A DNA stretch of 64,000 nt. Source: Archivesica marissinica (taxonomy: Eukaryota > Mollusca > Bivalvia > Venerida > Vesicomyidae). Below, piece after piece: positions 47,001 to 62,399 of this stretch. Each line of letters begins with the position of its first letter. The stretch's first letter is position 1. A model generated the notes under the pieces. The model did no database searches. It saw only the letters and a list, made by a program, of their open reading frames with translations, and had not been told where the DNA came from. The position numbers and the translations under genes were made by a program. The stretch spans positions 78,299,287 through 78,363,286 of the forward strand of contig CM026387.1 in NCBI GenBank assembly GCA_014843695.1, read 5' to 3'.

Positions 47001-50000
47001 CAGTATCATACAATATGGGAATCCAAATACATGTACAGTATCATACAATATGGGAATCCAAATACATGTACAGTATCTTACAATATCAATATGGGAATCC
47101 ACATATATGTACAGTATCATACAATATGGGAATCCAAATACATGTACAGTATCATACAATATGGGAATCCAAATACATGTACAGTGTCATACAATATGGG
47201 AATCCAAATACATGTACAGTATCATACAATATGGGAATCCAAATACATGTACAGTATCATACAATATGGGAATCCAAATACATGTACAGTATCATACAAT
47301 ATGGGAATCCAAATACATGTACAGTATCATACAATATGGAATCATCTACAATATGGGAATCCAAATACATGTACAGTATCATCAATATGGGAATCCAATA
47401 ATGTACAGTATCATACAATATGGAATCCAAATACATGTACAGTATCATACAATATGGGAATCCAAATACATGTACAGTATCATACAATATGGGAATCCAA
47501 ATACATGTACAGTATCATACAATATGGGAATCCAAATACATGTACAGTATCATACAATATGGGAATCCAAATACATGTACAGTGTCATACAATATGGGAA
47601 TCCAAATACATGTACAGTATCATACAATATGGGAATCCAAATACATGTACAGTATCATACAATATGGGAATCCAAATACATGTACAGTATCATACAATAT
47701 GGGAATCCAAATACATGTACAGTATCATACAATATGGAATCCAATACATGTACAGTCTACAATATGGGAATCCAAATACATGTACAGTATCATACAATAT
47801 GGGAATCCAAATACATGTACAGTATCATACAATATGGGAATCCAAATACATGTACAGTGTCATACAATATGGGAATCCAAATACATGTACAGTATCATAC
47901 ATGGGAATCCACATATATGTACAGTGTCATACAATATGGGAATCCAAATACATGTACAGTATCATACAATATGGGAATCCAAATACATGTACAGTGTCTT
48001 ACAATATGGGAATCCAAATACATGTACAGTGTCTTACAATATGGGAATCCAATACATGTACAGTATCATACAATATGGGAATCAAATACATGTACAGTGT
48101 CTTACAATATGGCAATATGGGAATCCACATATATGTACAGTATCATACAATATGGGAATCCAAATACATGTACAGTATCATACAATATGGGAATCCAAAT
48201 ACATGTACAGTATCTTACAATATGGGAATCCAAATACATGTACAGTATCATACAATATGGGAATCCAAATACATGTACAGTATCTTACAATATGGGAATC
48301 CACATATATGTACAGTATCATACAATATGGGAATCCAAATACATGTACAGTATCATACAATATGGGAATCCAAATACATGTACAGTGTCATACAATATGG
48401 GAATCCAAATACATGTACAGTATCATACAATATGGGAATCCAAATACATGTACAGTGTCTTACAATATGGGAATCCAAATACATGTACAGTATCATACAA
48501 TATGGGAATCCAAATACATGTACAGTATCATACAATATGGGAATCCAAATACATGTACAGTATCATACAATATGGGAATCCAAATACATGTACAGTATCA
48601 TACAATATGGGAATCCAAATACATGTACAGTATCATACAATATGGGAATCCAAATACATGTACAGTATCATACAATATGGGAATCCAAATATATGTACAG
48701 TGTCATACAATATGGGAATCCAAATACATGTACAGTATCATACAATATGGGAATCCAAATACATGTACAGTATCTTACAATATGGGAATCCAAATACATG
48801 TACAGTGTCTTGCAATATGGGAATCCAAATACATGTACAGTGTCTTACAATATGGGAATCCAAATACATGTACAGTATCATTCAATATGGGAATCCACAT
48901 ATATGTACAGTATCATACAATATGGTAATCCAAATACATGTACAGTATCTTACAATATGGGAATCCAAATACATGTACAGTATCATACAATATGGGAATC
49001 CAAATACATGTACAGTGTCTTACAATATGGGAATCCAAATACATGTACAGTATCATACAATATGGGAATCAAATACATGTACAGTGTCTTACAATATGGC
49101 AATATGGGAATCCACATATATGTACAGTATCATACAATATGGAATCAAATACATGTACAGTATCATACAATATGGGAATCCAAATACATGTACAGTGTCA
49201 TACAATATGGGAATCCAAATACATGTACAGTATCATACAATATGGGAATCCAAATACATGTACAGTGTCTTACAATATGTGAATCCAAATACATGTACAG
49301 TATCATACAATATGGGAATCCAAATACATGTACAGTATCATACAATATGGGAATCCAAATACATGTACAGTGTCATACAATATGGGAATCCAATACATGC
49401 AGTACATACAATATGGGAATCCAAATACATGTACAGTGTCTTACAATATGGGAATCCAAATACATGTACAGTGTCATACAATATGGGAATCCAAATACAT
49501 GTACAGTATCATACAATATGGGAATCCAAATACATGTACAGTATCATACAATATGGGAATCCAAATACATGTACAGTATCATACAATATGGGAATCCAAA
49601 TACATGTACAGTATCATACAATATGGGAATCCAAATACATGTACAGTGTCTTACAATATGGGAATCCAAATACATGTACAGTGTCATACAATATGGGAAT
49701 CCAAATACATGTACAGTATCATACAATATGGGAATCCACATATATGTACAGTGTCATACAATATGGGAATCCAAATACATGTACAGTATCATACAATATG
49801 GGAATCCAAATACATGTACAGTATCTTACAATATGGGAATCCAAATACATGTACAGTGTCATACAATATGGGAATCCAAATACATGTACAGTATCATACA
49901 ATATGGGAATCCAAATACATGTACAGTGTCTTACAATACAATATGGGAATCCACATATATGTACAGTATCATACAATATGGGAATCCAAATACATGTACA

Positions 50001-53000
50001 GTATCATACAATATGGGAATCCAAATACATGTACAGTATCATACAATATGGGAATCCAAATACATGTACAGTATCATACAATATGGGAATCCAAATACAT
50101 GTACAGTATCATACAATATGGGAATCCAAATACATGTACAGTATCATACAATATGGGAATCCAAATACATGTACAGTATCTTACAATATGGGAATCCAAA
50201 TACATGTACAGTATCATACAATATGGGAATCCAAATACATGTACAGTATCATACAATATGGGAATCCAAATACATGTACAGTATCATACAATATGGGAAT
50301 CCAAATACATGTACAGTGTCATACAATATGGGAATCCAAATACATGTACAGTATCATACAATATGGGAATCCAAATACATGTACAGTGTCATACAATATG
50401 GGAATCCAAATACATGTACAGTATCATACAATATGGGAATCCAAATACATGTACAGTGTCATACAATATGGGAATCCAAATACATGTACAGTATCATACA
50501 ATATGGGAATCCAAATACATGTACAGTGTCATACAATATGGGAATCCAAATACATGTACAGTATCATACAATATGGGAATCCACATATATGTACAGTGTC
50601 ATACAATATGGGAATCCAAATACATGTACAGTATCATACAATATGGGAATCCAAATACATGTACAGTATCATACAATATGGGAATCCAAATACATGTACA
50701 GTATCTTACAATATGGGAATCCAAATACATGTACAGTGTCTTACAATATGGGAATCCAAATACATGTACAGTATCATACAATATGGGAATCCACATATAT
50801 GTACAGTATCATACAATATGGGAATCCAAATAATATGGAATCCAATAATGTACAGTATCATACAATATGGGAATCCAAATACATGTACAGTATCTTACAA
50901 TATGGGAATCCAAATACATGTACAGTATCATACAATATGGGAATCCAAATACATGTACAGTATCATACAATATGGGAATCCAAATACATGTACAGTATCA
51001 TACAATATGGGAATCCAAATACATGTACAGTATCATACAATATGGGAATCCAAATACATGTACAGTATCATACAATATGGGAATCCAAATACATGTACAG
51101 TATCATACAATATGGGAATCCAAATACATGTACAGTGTCTTACAATATGGGAATCCAAATACATGTACAGTATCATACAATATGGGAATCCAAATACATG
51201 TACAGTATCATACAATATGGGAATCCAAATACATGTACAGTATCATACAATATGGGAATCCAAATACATGTACAGTATCATACAATATGGGAATCCAAAT
51301 ACATGTACAGTATCTTACAATATGGGAATCCAAATACATGTACAGTATCATACAATATGGGAATCCAAATACATGTACAGTGTCTTACAATATGGGAATC
51401 CAAATACATGTACAGTATCATACAATATGGGAATCCACATATATGTACAGTATCATACAATATGGGAATCCAAATACATGTACAGTATCATACAATATGG
51501 GAATCCAAATACATGTACAGTGTCTTACAATATGGCAATATGGGAATCCACATATATGTACAGTATCATACAATATGAGAATCCAAATACATGTACAGTA
51601 TCATACAATATGGGAATCCAAATACATGTACAGTATCATACAATATGGGAATCCACATATATGTACAGTTTCATACAATATGGGAATTCAAATACATGTA
51701 CAGTATCATACAATATGGGAATCCAAATACATGTACAGTGTCTTACAATATGGCAATATGGGAATCCACATATATGTACAGTATCATACAATATGGGAAT
51801 CCAAATACATGTACAGTATCATACAATATGGGAATCCAAATACATGTACAGTATCATACAATATGGGAATCCACATATATGTACAGTATCATACAATATG
51901 GGAATCCAAATACATGTACAGTATCATACAATATGGGAATCCAAATACATGTACAGTATCATACAATATGGGAATCCAAATACATGTACAGTGTCATACA
52001 ATATGGGAATCCAATACATGCAGTACTACAATATGGGAATCCAAATACATGTACAGTGTCTTACAATATGTGAATCCAAATACATGTACAGTATCATACA
52101 ATATGGGAATCCAAATACATGTACAGTATCATACAATATGGGAATCCAAATACATGTACAGTATCATACAATATGGGAATCCAAATACATGTACAGTATC
52201 ATACAATATGGGAATCCAAATACATGTACAGTATCATACAATATGGGAATCCAAATACATGTACAGTGTCTTACAATATGGGAATCCAAATACATGTACA
52301 GTGTCATACAATATGGGAATCCAAATACATGTACAGTATCATACAATATGGGAATCCAAATACATGTACAGTATCATACAATATGGGAATCCAAATACAT
52401 GTACAGTATCATACAATATGGGAATCCAAATACATGTACAGTATCTTACAATATGGGAATCCAAATACATGTACAGTGTCTTACAATATGGGAATCCAAA
52501 TACATGTACAGTATCATACAATATGGGAATCCAAATACATGTACAGTGTCTTACAATATGGCAATATGGGAATCCACATATATGTACAGTATCATACAAT
52601 ATGGAATCAAATACATGTACAGTATCATACAATATGGGAATCCAAATACATGTACAGTATCATACAATATGGGAATCCAAATACATGTACAGTATCATAC
52701 AATATGGGAATCCAAATACATGTACAGTGTCTTACAATATGGGAATCCAAATACATGTACAGTATCATACAATATGGGAATCCAAATACATGTACAGTAT
52801 CATACAATATGGGAATCCAAATACATGTACAGTATCATACAATATGGGAATCCAAATACATGTACAGTATCATACAATATGGGAATCCAAATACATGTAC
52901 AGTATCATACAATATGGGAATCCAAATACATGTACAGTATGGAATCCAAATACATGTACAGTATCATACAATATGGGAATCCAAATACATGTACAGTATC

Positions 53001-56000
53001 ATACAATATGGGAATCCAAATACATGTACAGTATCATACAATATGGGAATCCAAATACATGTACAGTATCATACAATATGGGAATCCAAATACATGTACA
53101 GTGTCATACAATATGGGAATCCAAATACATGTACAGTATCATACAATATGGGAATCCAAATACATGTACAGTATCATACAATATGGGAATCCACATACAT
53201 GTACAGTATCATACAATATGGGAATCCAAATACATGTACAGTATCATACAATATGGGAATCCAAATACATGTACAGTATCATACAATATGGGAATCCAAA
53301 TACATGTACAGTATCATACAATATGGGAATCCAAATACATGTACAGTATCTTACAATATGGGAATCCAAATACATGTACAGTGTCTTACAATATGGGAAT
53401 CCAAATACATGTACAGTATCATACAATATGGGAATCCACATATATGTACAGTATCATACAATATGGGAATCCAAATACATGTACAGTATCTTACAATATG
53501 GGAATCCAAATACATGTACAGTATCATACAATATGGGAATCCAAATACATGTACAGTATCATACAATATGGGAATCCAAATACATGTACAGTATCATACA
53601 ATATGGGAATCCAAATACATGTACAGTATCATACAATATGGGAATCCACATATATGTACAGTTTCATACAATATGGGAATTCAAATACATGTACAGTATC
53701 ATACAATATGGGAATCTAAATACATGTACAGTGTCTTACAATATGGCAATATGGGAATCCACATATATGTACAGTATCATACAATATGAGAATCCAAATA
53801 CATGTACAGTATCATACAATATGGGAATCCAAATACATGTACAGTATCATACAATATGGGAATCCACATATATGTACAGTTTCATACAATATGGGAATCC
53901 AAATACATGTACAGTATCATACAATATGGGAATCCAAATACATGTACAGTATCATACAATATGGGAATCCAAATACATGTACAGTATCATACAATATGGG
54001 AATCCAAATACATGTACAGTATCATACAATATGGGAATCCAAATACATGTACAGTATCATACAATATGGGAATCCAAATACATGTACAGTATCATACAAT
54101 ATGGGAATCCAAATACATGTACAGTATCATACAATATGGGAATCCAAATACATGTACAGTATCATACAATATGGGAATCCAAATACATGTACAGTATCAT
54201 ACAATATGGGAATCCAAATACATGTACAGTATCATACAATATGGGAATCCAAATACATGTACAGTATCATACAATATGGGAATCCAAATACATGTACAGT
54301 ATCATACAATATGGGAATCCAAATACATGTACAGTATCATACAATATGGGAATCCAAATACATGTACAGTATCATACAATATGGGAATCCAAATACATGT
54401 ACAGTATCATACAATATGGGAATCCAAATACATGTACAGTATCATACAATATGGGAATCCAAATACATGTACAGTATCATACAATATGGGAATCCAAATA
54501 CATGTACAGTATCATACAATATGGGAATCCAAATACATGTACAGTATCATACAATATGGGAATCCAAATACATGTACAGTATCATACAATATGGGAATCC
54601 AAATACATGTACAGTGTCTTACAATATGGCAATATGGGAATCCACATATATGTACAGTATCATACAATATGGGAATCCAAATACATGTACAGTATCATAC
54701 AATATGGGAATCCAAATACATGTACAGTATCATACAATATGGGAATCCAAATACATGTACAGTATCATACAATATGGGAATCCAAATACATGTACAGTAT
54801 CATACAATATGGGAATCCAAATACATGTACAGTATCTTACAATATGGCAATAGGGAATCCACATATATGTACAGTATCATATCAATATGGGAATCCAAAT
54901 ACATGTACAGTATCATACAATATGGGAATCCAAATACATGTACAGTATCTTACAATATGGGAATCCAAATACATGTACAGTATCATACAATATGGGAATC
55001 CAAATACATGTACAGTATCATACAATATGGGAATCCAAATACATGTACAGTATCATACAATATGGGAATCCAAATACATGTACAGTATCATACAATATGG
55101 GAATCCAAATACATGTACAGTATCATACAATATGGGAATCCAAATACATGTACAGTATCATACAATATGGGAATCCAAATACATGTACAGTATCATACAA
55201 TATGGGAATCCAAATACATGTACAGTATCATACAATATGGGAATCCAAATACATGTACAGTATCATACAATATGGGAATCCAAATACATGTACAGTATCA
55301 TACAATATGGGAATCCAAATACATGTACAGTCATACAATATGGGAATCCAAATACATGTACAGTATCATACAATATGGGAATCCAAATACATGTACAGTA
55401 TCATACAATATGGGAATCCAAATACATGTACAGTATCATACAATATGGGAATCCAAATACATGTACAGTATCATACAATATGGGAATCCAAATACATGTA
55501 CAGTATCATACAATATGGGAATCCAATACATGTACAGTATCATACAATATGGGAATCCAAATATGTACAGTATCATACAATATGGGAATCCAAATACATG
55601 TACAGTATCATACAATATGGGAATCCAAATACATGTACAGTATCATACAATATGGGAATCCAAATACATGTACAGTGTCTTACAATATGGGAATCCAAAT
55701 ACATGTACAGTATCATACAATATGGGAATCCAAATACATGTACAGTGTCTTACAATATGGCAATATGGGAATCCACATATATGTACAGTATCATACAATA
55801 TGGCAATATGGGAATCCACATATATGTACAGTATCATACAATATGGAACAATCAATATGGGAATCCATATATGTACAGTATCATACAATATGGGAATCCA
55901 AATACATGTACAGTATCATACAATATGGGAATCCAAATACATGTACAGTATCATACAATATGGGAATCCAAATACATGTACAGTATCATACAATATGGGA

Positions 56001-59000
56001 ATCCAAATACATGTACAGTATCTTACAATATGGGAATCCAAATACATGTACAGTATCTTACAATATGGGAATCCAAATACATGTACAGTATCATACAATA
56101 TGGGAATCCAAATACATGTACAGTATCATACAATATGGGAATCCAAATACATGTACAGTATCATACAATATGGGAATCCAAATACATGTACAGTGTCATA
56201 CAATATGGGAATCCAAATACATGTACAGTATCATACAATATGGGAATCCAAATACATGTACAGTATCATACAATATGGGAATCCAAATACATGTACAGTA
56301 TCATACAATATGGGAATCCAAATACATGTACAGTATCATACAATATGGGAATCCAAATACATGTACAGTATCATACAATATGGGAATCCAAATACATGTA
56401 CAGTATCATACAATATGGGAATCCAAATACATGTACAGTATCATACAATATGGGAATCCAAATACATGTACAGTATCATACAATATGGGAATCCAAATAC
56501 ATGTACAGTATCATACAATATGGGAATCCAAATACATGTACAGTATCATACAATATGGGAATCCAAATACATGTACAGTATCATACAATATGGGAATCCA
56601 AATACATGTACAGTATCATACAATATGGGAATCCAAATACATGTACAGTATCATACAATATGGGAATCCAAATACATGTACAGTATCTTACAATATGGGA
56701 ATCCAAATACATGTACAGTATCTTACAATATGGGAATCCAAATACATGTACAGTATCATACAATATGGGAATCCAAATACATGTACAGTATCATACAATA
56801 TGGGAATCCAAATACATGTACAGTGTCATACAATATGGCTGGAATCCACATATATGTACAGTATCATACAATATGGGAATCCAAATACATGTACAGTACA
56901 TACAATATGGGAATCCACATATATGTACAGTATCATACAATATGGCAATATGGGAATCCACATATATGTACAGTGTCATACAATATGGGAATACATGTAC
57001 AGTGTCTTACAATATGGCAATATGGGAATCCACATATATGTACAGTATCATACAATATGGGAATCCAAATACATGTACAGTATCTTACAATATGGGAATC
57101 CAAATACATGTACAGTATCATACAATATGGGAATCCAAATACATGTACAGTATCTTACAATATGGGAATCCAAATACATGTACAGTATCATACAATATGG
57201 GAATCCAAATACATGTACAGTATCATACAATATGGGAATCCAAATACATGTACAGTATCATACAATATGGGAATCCAAATACATGTACAGTATCATACAA
57301 TATGGGAATCCAAATACATGTACAGTATCATACAATATGGGAATCCAAATACATGTACAGTATCATACAATATGGGAATCCAAATACATGTACAGTATCA
57401 TACANNNNNNNNNNNNNNNNNNNNNNNNNNNNNNNNNNNNNNNNNNNNNNNNNNNNNNNNNNNNNNNNNNNNNNNNNNNNNNNNNNNNNNNNNNNNNNNN
57501 NNNNNNNNNNNNNNNNNNNNNNNNNNNNNNNNNNNNNNNNNNNNNNNNNNNNNNNNNNNNNNNNNNNNNNNNNNNNNNNNNNNNNNNNNNNNNNNNNNNN
57601 NNNNNNNNNNNNNNNNNNNNNNNNNNNNNNNNNNNNNNNNNNNNNNNNNNNNNNNNNNNNNNNNNNNNNNNNNNNNNNNNNNNNNNNNNNNNNNNNNNNN
57701 NNNNNNNNNNNNNNNNNNNNNNNNNNNNNNNNNNNNNNNNNNNNNNNNNNNNNNNNNNNNNNNNNNNNNNNNNNNNNNNNNNNNNNNNNNNNNNNNNNNN
57801 NNNNNNNNNNNNNNNNNNNNNNNNNNNNNNNNNNNNNNNNNNNNNNNNNNNNNNNNNNNNNNNNNNNNNNNNNNNNNNNNNNNNNNNNNNNNNNNNNNNN
57901 NNNNNNNNNNNNNNNNNNNNNNNNNNNNNNNNNNNNNNNNNNNNNNNNNNNNNNNNNNNNNNNNNNNNNNNNNNNNNNNNNNNNNNNNNNNNNNNNNNNN
58001 NNNNNNNNNNNNNNNNNNNNNNNNNNNNNNNNNNNNNNNNNNNNNNNNNNNNNNNNNNNNNNNNNNNNNNNNNNNNNNNNNNNNNNNNNNNNNNNNNNNN
58101 NNNNNNNNNNNNNNNNNNNNNNNNNNNNNNNNNNNNNNNNNNNNNNNNNNNNNNNNNNNNNNNNNNNNNNNNNNNNNNNNNNNNNNNNNNNNNNNNNNNN
58201 NNNNNNNNNNNNNNNNNNNNNNNNNNNNNNNNNNNNNNNNNNNNNNNNNNNNNNNNNNNNNNNNNNNNNNNNNNNNNNNNNNNNNNNNNNNNNNNNNNNN
58301 NNNNNNNNNNNNNNNNNNNNNNNNNNNNNNNNNNNNNNNNNNNNNNNNNNNNNNNNNNNNNNNNNNNNNNNNNNNNNNNNNNNNNNNNNNNNNNNNNNNN
58401 NNNNTATGGGAATCCAAATACATGTACAGTATCATACAATATGGGAATCCAAATACATGTACAGTATCATACAATATGGGAATCCAAATACATGTACAGT
58501 ATCTTACAATATGGGAATCCAAATACATGTACAGTATCATACAATATGGGAATCCAAATACATGTACAGTATCATACAATATGTGAATCCAAATACATGT
58601 ACAGTATCATACAATATGGGAATCCAAATACATGTACAGTATCATACAATATGGGAATCCAAATACATGTACAGTATCATACAATATGGGAATCCAAATA
58701 CATGTACAGTATCATACAATATGGGAATCCAAATACATGTACAGTATCATACAATATGGGAATCCAAATACATGTACAGTATCATACAATATGGGAATCC
58801 AAATACATGTACAGTATCATACAATATGGGAATCCAAATACATGTACAGTATCATACAATATGGGAATCCAAATACATGTACAGTATCATACAATATGGG
58901 AATCCAAATACATGTACAGTGTCATACAATATGTGAATCCAAATACATGTACAGTATCATACAATATGGGAATCCAAATACATGTACAGTGTCATACAAT

Positions 59001-60315
59001 ATGGGAATCCAAATACATGTACAGTATCATACAATATGGGAATCCAAATATATGTACAGTGTCTTACAATATGGCAATATGGGAATCCACATATATGTAC
59101 AGTATCTTACAATATGGCAATATGGGAATCCACATATATGTACAGTATCATACAATATGGGAATCCAAATACATGTACAGTATCTTACAATATGGGAATC
59201 CAAATACATGTACAGTATCATACAATATGGGAATCCAAATACATGTACAGTGTCATACAATATGTGAATCCAAATACATGTACAGTATCATACAATATGG
59301 GAATCCAAATACATGTACAGTGTCATACAATATGGGAATCCAAATACATGTACAGTATCATACAATATGGGAATCCAAATACATGTACAGTGTCATACAA
59401 TATGGGAATCCAAATACATGTACAGTATCATACAATATGGGAATCCAAATACATGTACAGTATCATACAATATGGGAATCCAAATACATGTACAGTGTCA
59501 TACAATATGGGAATCCAAATACATGTACAGTATCATACAATATGGGAATCCAAATACATGTACAGTATCATACAATATGTGAATCCAAATACATGTACAG
59601 TGTCATACAATATGTGAATCCAAATACATATACAGTATCATACAATATGGGAATCCAAATACATGTACAGGGTCATACAATATGGGATTCCAAATACATG
59701 TACAGTATCATACAATATGGGAATCCAAATACATGTACAGTGTCTTACAATATGGCAATATGGGAATCCACATATATGTACACTATCTTACAATATGGCA
59801 ATATGGGAAACCACATATATGTACAGTATCATACAATATGGGAATCCAAATACATGTACAGTATCTTACAATATGGGAATCCAAATATATGTACAGTGTC
59901 ATACAATATGGGAATCCAAATACATGTACAGTGTCATACAATATGTGAATCCAAATACATGTACAGTATCATACAATATGGGAATCCAAATACATGTACA
60001 GTGTCATACAATATGGGAATCCAAATATATGTACAGTATCATACAATATGGGAATCGACATATATGTACAGTGTCATACAATATGGGAATCCAAATACAC
60101 GTACAGTATCATACAATATGGGAATCCAAATACATGTACAGTATCATACAATATGTGAATCCAAATACATGTACAGTGTCATACAATATGTGAATCCAAA
60201 TACCTGTACAGTATCATACAATATGGGAATCCAAATACATGTACAGTATCTTACAATATGGGAATCCAAATACATGTACAGTATCATACAATATGGGAAT
60301 CCAAATACATGTACA
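44015..60315 (+). repeat. 35-bp satellite array, 16.3 kb
   Basis: The unit is 35 bp, with ATATGGGAATCC, AAATACATGTACAG and TATCATACA as its three parts. About 437 units are visible, plus a 1000-N gap. Most units differ at only a few positions: CAG(A/G/T)-like changes before TC, TCATACA or TCTTACA, GGGAATCC or GTGAATCC or GGTAATCC, and CAAATACATG or CACATATATG. Occasional units have an extra 8 bp (GGCAATAT) or lack bases. The consensus has no stop codon in any of six frames. This explains the huge open frames (for example 43985-46351, 46774-60348, 46887-51578 and 53802-58586), which are not genes. Confidence 0.97.
57405..58404. other. assembly gap, exactly 1000 N
   Basis: A run of 1000 N lies inside the 35-bp satellite, with satellite units on both sides. 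The round number suggests a placeholder, so the true missing length is unknown. Confidence 0.98.
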
Positions 60316-60412
60316 TGGATTCCATCAGGAATGAGGTCTCGAGAGTGATTATACTTATGTTGTAATGACTTGTTTTGCAACCCAAACTAAAATAAATTTG
60401 TATAAACTAAAT
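60316..60412 (+). mobile_element. SINE family C, 3' tail between two satellites
   Basis: TGGATTCCATCAGGAATGAGG, TCTCGAGAGTG and the tail CTAAAATAAATTTGTATAAA begin at the last satellite base and end just before the 73-bp array. The 5' half is missing. Confidence 0.75.
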
Positions 60413-60419
60413 GAATTTC

Positions 60420-62255
60420 TCTACTATGGCATCATCTCACCAGCATATGAAGGAGATATATGCTAGATCTATGGTTCTCCGGGTCAACATCCATAACAAT
60501 GACATCATACCACCAGCATATGAAGGAGATATATGCTAGATCTATGGCACTCCGAGGCAACATCCGTAACAATGACATCATACCACCAGCATATGAAGGA
60601 GATATATGCTAGATCTATGGTTCTCCGACGCAACATCCGAAACAATGACATCATACCACCAGCATATGAAGGAAATATATGCTAGATCTATGGTTCTCCG
60701 AGGCAACATCCGAAACAATGACATCGTACCACCAGCATATGAAGGAGATATATGCTAGATCTATGGTTCTCCGAAGCAACATCCTAAACAATGACATCAT
60801 ACAACCAGCATACGAAGGAGATATATGCTAGATCTATGGTTCTCCGAAGCAGCATCCGAAACAATGACAGCATAACACCAGCACATAAAGGAGATATATG
60901 CTAGATATATGGTTCTCCGACGCAACATCCGAAACAATGACATTATACCACCAGCATATGAAGGAGATATATGCTAGATCTATGGTTCTCCAAGTCAACA
61001 TCCGTAACAATGACATCATACCACCAGAATATGGAGGAGATATATGCTAGATCTATGGTTCTCCGAGACAACATCCGAAATTAATGACATCATACCACCA
61101 TCATATGGAGGAGATATATGCTAGATATATGGTTCTCCGAGTCAACATATGTAACAATGATATCATACCACCAGCATATGGAGGAGATATATGCTAGAGC
61201 TATGGTTCTCCGAGGCAACATCCGAAACAATGATATCATACCACCAGCATATGAAGGAGATATATGTTAGATATATGGTTCTCCGAGTCAACATCCGAAA
61301 CAATGACATCGTACCACCAGCATATGAAGGAGATATATGCTAGATCTATGGTTCTCCGAGGCAACATCCGTAACAATGACATCATACCACAAGCATATGA
61401 AGGAGATTTATGCTAGATCAATGGGTCTCCGAGGCAGCATCCGAAACTATGACATCATACCACCAGCATATGAAGGAGATATATGCTAGATATATGGTTC
61501 TCCGAGTCAACATCCGTAACAATGACATCATACCACCAGAATATGGAGGAGATATATGCTATTTCTATGGTTCTCCGAGACAACATCCGAAACAATGACA
61601 TCATACCACCAAAATATGAAGGAGATATATGCTAGATCTATGGTTCTGCGAGGCATAAGCCGAAACAATGACATCATACCACCAGCATATGAAGGAGATA
61701 TATGATAGAGCTATGGTTCTCCAAGGCAACATTCGTAACAATGACACCATACCACCAGCATATGAAGGAGATATATGCTAGATCTATAGTTCTCCGAGTC
61801 AACATCCGAAACATTCACATCATACCATCAGCATATGAAGGAGATATATGCTAGATCTATGGTTCTCCGAGACAACATCCGTAACAATGACATCATACCA
61901 CCAGCATATGGAGGAGATATATGCTAGGTCTATGGTTCTCCGACGCAACATCCGAAACAATGACATCATACCACCAGAATATGAAGGAGATATATGCTAG
62001 ATCTATGGTTCTCCGAGGCAACATCCGACACAATGACATCATACCACCAGCATATGAAGGAGATATATGCTAGAACTATGGTTCTCCGAAGCAACATCCG
62101 ACACAATGACATCATACCACCAGCATATGAAGGAGATATATGCTAGACCTATGGTTCTCCGAAGCAACATCCGTAACAATGAAATCGTACCACCAGCATA
62201 TGAAGGAGATATATGCTAGATCTATGGTTCTCCGAGGAAACATCCGAAACAATGA
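60420..62255 (+). repeat. 73-bp satellite array, about 25 copies
   Basis: GCATATGAAGG recurs every 73 bp (60443, 60516 and so on). The unit contains ACAATGACATCATACCACC, GGAGATATATGCTAGATCTA and TGGTTCTCCGAGGCAACATC. Copies differ by scattered substitutions. Short open frames on either strand are by-products. Confidence 0.95.
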
Positions 62256-62399
62256 CATCAATAATCTGATAGCACACAAATTAACTCAGAAGCCAGCATC
62301 CATGTTTGGTTTAACAATATTTAGTCGACATTATATAACATAATTTACAACAAGTAAGTATGTACACAATTAATACAAGTGGATTGAAATGAAAGCTAA

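Noticed and set aside
44015..60315. CRISPR-like array of 35-bp repeats
   Set aside because: The repeats are head to tail with no spacers, and the setting is clearly eukaryotic.
46774..60348. Open frame of 4524 codons (and others of 1594, 1563, 1349, 950 and 788 codons)
   Set aside because: They are by-products of a satellite unit with no stops in any frame. They run through single-base indels and a block of N, so no protein constraint is visible.
60834..61019. Small membrane-protein-like frame
   Set aside because: It is only a translation of the 73-bp satellite.
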